From NCBI GenBank assembly GCA_040218045.1, contig JAVJQA010000030.1:1-64000 (forward strand): a stretch of DNA of 64,000 nt, given 5' to 3'. This document shows, one piece after another, positions 61,773 through 64,000 of the stretch (position 1 is its first letter; each line of letters opens with the position of its first letter). The DNA comes from Marinoscillum sp040218045 (lineage in GTDB: Bacteria > Bacteroidota > Bacteroidia > Cytophagales > Cyclobacteriaceae). A model generated the notes under the pieces. It saw nothing but the letters and a program-made list of their open reading frames with translations, was not told where the DNA came from and did not search any database. A program made the translations under genes and the position numbers.

Positions 61773-63632
61773 TTAATAATCCCAGAGCGTAAGTCCTATA
61801 ATATTCCAATACAGCAGGTATGAGGCACATAGGAAGCAAGCCAATGATATCAGCAAGGCGTGATATTTAATCCAACCATTCACCTCAGCCTTTTTATACA
61901 TCATGATCGCCATTCTTATCACAGCTAAAAGTGACAAGGCAAAAAACGACCATCCAAAAATGAGAAAAAGAATTGCGCCAGCACTATGCAGTTTTTCAGG
62001 ATCATAAAAGAGTCCTATGGAAGCAATCATTCCTACCAAAGAGCATAAAGCTAAAAACAGAAATACCTGCAGTTGGAGTCCTTCCCTTTTCTTTCGGATC
62101 AACCGGACTGGAATCCAGAAGAGCAAGCTGATAAACCCTATCACAATAAGGAGAATACATATCAACGCTAAATAAAACTGAACATATCCCCACCACATGG
62201 GTATTTGACTGTAGGAACCCTCGTTGGTTAACCACTGCCAATTTTCATTCTGAGCTTTTACAAATGCAGATGTGGCCATAGGATCACTGGAATTCCTAAA
62301 CAACAAGTCCTTTACATGCAACAGCATTTGCTTATCGCCCAACATGCTTGATTGATACAATTGGCCGTTTTCTTCTTCAATAATGGGCATATCTATGAGT
62401 CTATAGACGAAATATCCCATTTCCCCCAATTGTGGAACAGATGTGATCGGCTGATAGCAACCTGTAATCTCACTTAATTGGGTAGTCATAATTTTAGAAG
62501 CTTGATTTACCTGCTCATTTTCACGCTTGTCAATTGAGTTTAGAAGAACTGATTTAATGGCTTTAATAGCTCTTCCCCCATCACTACTATTAAGTAATAT
62601 CACATAGCCGAGATCGAGATCCCGGGAATATCCATACTCCGACAAGAAACCTCCGTACCTTCCTGAATGTCCATAAAAGAGATGCCCTTTCTCAATTTTC
62701 CCCCAGACCCCTTTGCCGTATCCATACGTAACACCTGCCTGTGCCTGAAGGGAAGTTTCGGGGGTTTCCATTCTCGTTACCGAGGCAGGGCTCAATATTT
62801 GTTTATCCTTAAACTGACCATTGTTGAGCAGCGTGTTCACAAAGTTTGAAAGGTCTTCAATGGTTGTGGTCAATGCTCCTGCCGGCCATTGCGGCATACT
62901 GGGAAATGACACTTCCGTCATTTCATTTCTGGTATATCCCTTGGAAAAGCTTGGTGTAATTGAATCTGTAGGATGGTAAGTAGCCCCATCCATTTCAAGC
63001 GGGAGGAGCAGGTTTTCACTCACAAATTCCTCAAAAGATGTACTCACATTCTCCTCAATGATATGGGCAGCTATCACATAACCTAATGTATTGTATTCAA
63101 AATATTTACCAGGTTCCCAACGGGTTTCCAGCGACTTTTGACTCCTATTCATTACTTCATTAAATGGAGTCGCTGAATCGGCCTGAGGAAACAGGTTAAA
63201 ATGTGCCTCATCAAAACCTGAAGTGTGTTCAAGTAAATGGATAAGTCTTACTGGATCGGTATTGTGCCATAAGTTGCTATACTCCAGTGAAGGAACTAGT
63301 TTATCAATAGGATCATTAATGTCCAGCATTCCTTTTTCCTGTGCAACCATGGCTGCTGCCGATAGAAATGTTTTGGAAATAGATCCAATCGTGAATAATG
63401 TGTTTTTTGTAACGGGCATATTGTTCATTACATCAGCTTGTCCCAACGTACCCATCCAGACAATCCTGTCCTTTGAAATCAAAGCCACCCCTGCTCCGGG
63501 AACATGGTGGTCGTTCATGATCTTTAATATTTCAGATTCTAAATCACTTTCAGTGCTGTTTTGGGCAAAAGCATTTTGAAGTTGAAAAGCTACTATTGTT
63601 ACAATTGATAAAAATATTTTTAATGATCTCAT
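61773..63632 (-). CDS. Class C beta-lactamase-like serine hydrolase with membrane C-terminus
   Basis: About 619 residues from the ATG at 63632, which gives a signal peptide (FQLQNAFAQ); longer frames do not. The beta-lactamase/esterase domain (about 30-370) has the SxxK motif SISK, a Tyr-x-Asn-type motif in EYNTLGY, and the HSG motif GHSGRYGG (the KTG equivalent). Then a ~90-residue region and four C-terminal membrane segments (about 480-615). Such proteins cut peptides or esters at the periplasmic side; real beta-lactam resistance is unlikely to be their main role. Single gene at the right edge. Confidence 0.85.
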   Translation of the reverse strand: MRSLKIFLSIVTIVAFQLQNAFAQNSTESDLESEILKIMNDHHVPGAGVALISKDRIVWMGTLGQADVMNNMPVTKNTLFTIGSISKTFLSAAAMVAQEKGMLDINDPIDKLVPSLEYSNLWHNTDPVRLIHLLEHTSGFDEAHFNLFPQADSATPFNEVMNRSQKSLETRWEPGKYFEYNTLGYVIAAHIIEENVSTSFEEFVSENLLLPLEMDGATYHPTDSITPSFSKGYTRNEMTEVSFPSMPQWPAGALTTTIEDLSNFVNTLLNNGQFKDKQILSPASVTRMETPETSLQAQAGVTYGYGKGVWGKIEKGHLFYGHSGRYGGFLSEYGYSRDLDLGYVILLNSSDGGRAIKAIKSVLLNSIDKRENEQVNQASKIMTTQLSEITGCYQPITSVPQLGEMGYFVYRLIDMPIIEEENGQLYQSSMLGDKQMLLHVKDLLFRNSSDPMATSAFVKAQNENWQWLTNEGSYSQIPMWWGYVQFYLALICILLIVIGFISLLFWIPVRLIRKKREGLQLQVFLFLALCSLVGMIASIGLFYDPEKLHSAGAILFLIFGWSFFALSLLAVIRMAIMMYKKAEVNGWIKYHALLISLACFLCASYLLYWNIIGLTLWDY

Positions 63633-63769
63633 CCTGTTATATTGGTGCATGGAGTTGGGCCTGACAGCCCCATTACTTACCATAAGTATAGTAAAACGAA
63701 CTATCGTGGATCCCTTAGTCTGGGGTATACGTGATCGTTTCACGTCGGGTTGTACGCACGGTGTATGTG

Positions 63770-64000
63770 CTGTCCGCAGCACCAGGCTTACCGCTCATAT
63801 CTCCCGTCTGCGGATCACAAAGGAAGGCTCACGAACTACAGCTCCTGGATAAAAGTCACAGCTCCAGGCTTAGAGTCGCATCTCCCACCTTCGGGGCGAT
63901 AAATCCCGAAAAAAAAATGGCATTTCCGGTGTTCAGAGCCACGAATCCCAGAAAAACATCACATCTCCGGGCTTAAGGGTCGTATCTCCCACCTTAGGAG
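63770..64000. repeat. Degenerate repeats at the right window edge
   Basis: Imperfect units of about 40 bases share CTCCRGGCTTA-type and TCTCCCACCTT-type blocks: best at 63774-63815, 63857-63898 and 63959-64000, with worn copies between (for example 63920-63950). Unit spacing is irregular (about 41-103 bases). The array continues past the window, upstream of the serine hydrolase gene. I see no gene in it; the bases 63633-63769 before it contain a small hairpin (ACGTGA..TTCACGT near 63730). Confidence 0.6.

Noticed and set aside
61773..63632. True beta-lactamase resistance gene
   Set aside because: The class C fold is there, but the C-terminal membrane domain and the HSG variant point to a general serine hydrolase.
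63731..63976. Plus-strand 81-residue frame
   Set aside because: It is made entirely of the degenerate repeat region and its translation is low-complexity.
63770..64000. CRISPR array at the right edge
   Set aside because: Unit length and spacing are irregular, the units are degenerate, and no cas gene is in the window.

Overview
The window looks like chromosomal DNA of a marine-type Bacteroidota, most likely of the order Cytophagales. The grounds are three secreted proteins with type A type IX secretion system (T9SS) C-terminal signals, one type B (gliding-motility) C-terminal domain, a PorP/SprF-family outer-membrane protein, TonB-dependent receptors with carboxypeptidase-like N-terminal domains paired with DUF4249 lipoproteins, PadR/FtsX and CaCA modules, and the general lack of strong purine-rich ribosome binding sites. 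No rRNA, tRNA, CRISPR, prophage or transposase gene was seen, and no gene is cut by either window edge.

Layout. 0.1-7.1 kb: a T9SS-secreted esterase with three copies of a ~155-residue domain, a CaCA exchanger plus PAP2-like phosphatase pair, and a divergent OmpR-type two-component system with a striking 17-bp-arm inverted repeat in front of it. 7.3-14.3 kb: an uncharacterised envelope cluster (three-pass membrane protein, subtilisin-like protein with an altered oxyanion motif, large secreted protein), a PAP2 phosphatase and an SH3/NlpC-like protein. 14.5-25.6 kb: PadR/FtsX permease, NRAMP-like transporter, M23 peptidase, a CarboxypepD_reg protein, and an operon of small membrane proteins with a quinone-type oxidoreductase. 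25.8-31.8 kb: TonB receptor/DUF4249 pair and a GntR(YtrA)-ABC transporter-DUF2807 operon with a recognisable operator. 31.9-37.6 kb: two paralogous 44-residue membrane proteins flanking an SLC13 transporter, a universal stress protein and ATP-dependent PEP carboxykinase. 37.6-47 kb: a second TonB receptor operon with two DUF4249 copies and an MG2-like protein, then a PAS histidine kinase and a single-domain response regulator. 47-51 kb: a beta-1,3-glucan degradation pair (GH16 and GH64, both with a CBM6 and a T9SS signal). 51-52.7 kb: a split Ada/AlkB alkylation-repair operon. 52.8-58 kb: an ECF sigma factor, a membrane protein with a TonB-like C-terminus, a type B T9SS FG-GAP protein and a PorP/SprF-OmpA fusion. 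58.1-63.6 kb: another ECF sigma/anti-sigma pair, two tandem MtfA-like zinc peptidases, a VOC protein and a class C beta-lactamase-like serine hydrolase.

Between genes lie short palindromic elements. A 129-131 bp family with terminal inverted repeats occurs three times; a related family occurs twice next to T9SS substrate genes; a third, 167 bp element has one partial relative. The right end of the window carries degenerate repeats that continue beyond it.

The best candidates for an undescribed system are (i) the 52.8-58 kb sigma/TonB-like/type B surface protein/SprF-OmpA operon, which looks like a self-contained unit for making and displaying one large surface protein, and (ii) the 7.3-12.0 kb three-gene membrane/pseudo-subtilisin/secreted-protein operon. 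Both are inferences from domain content and gene order.
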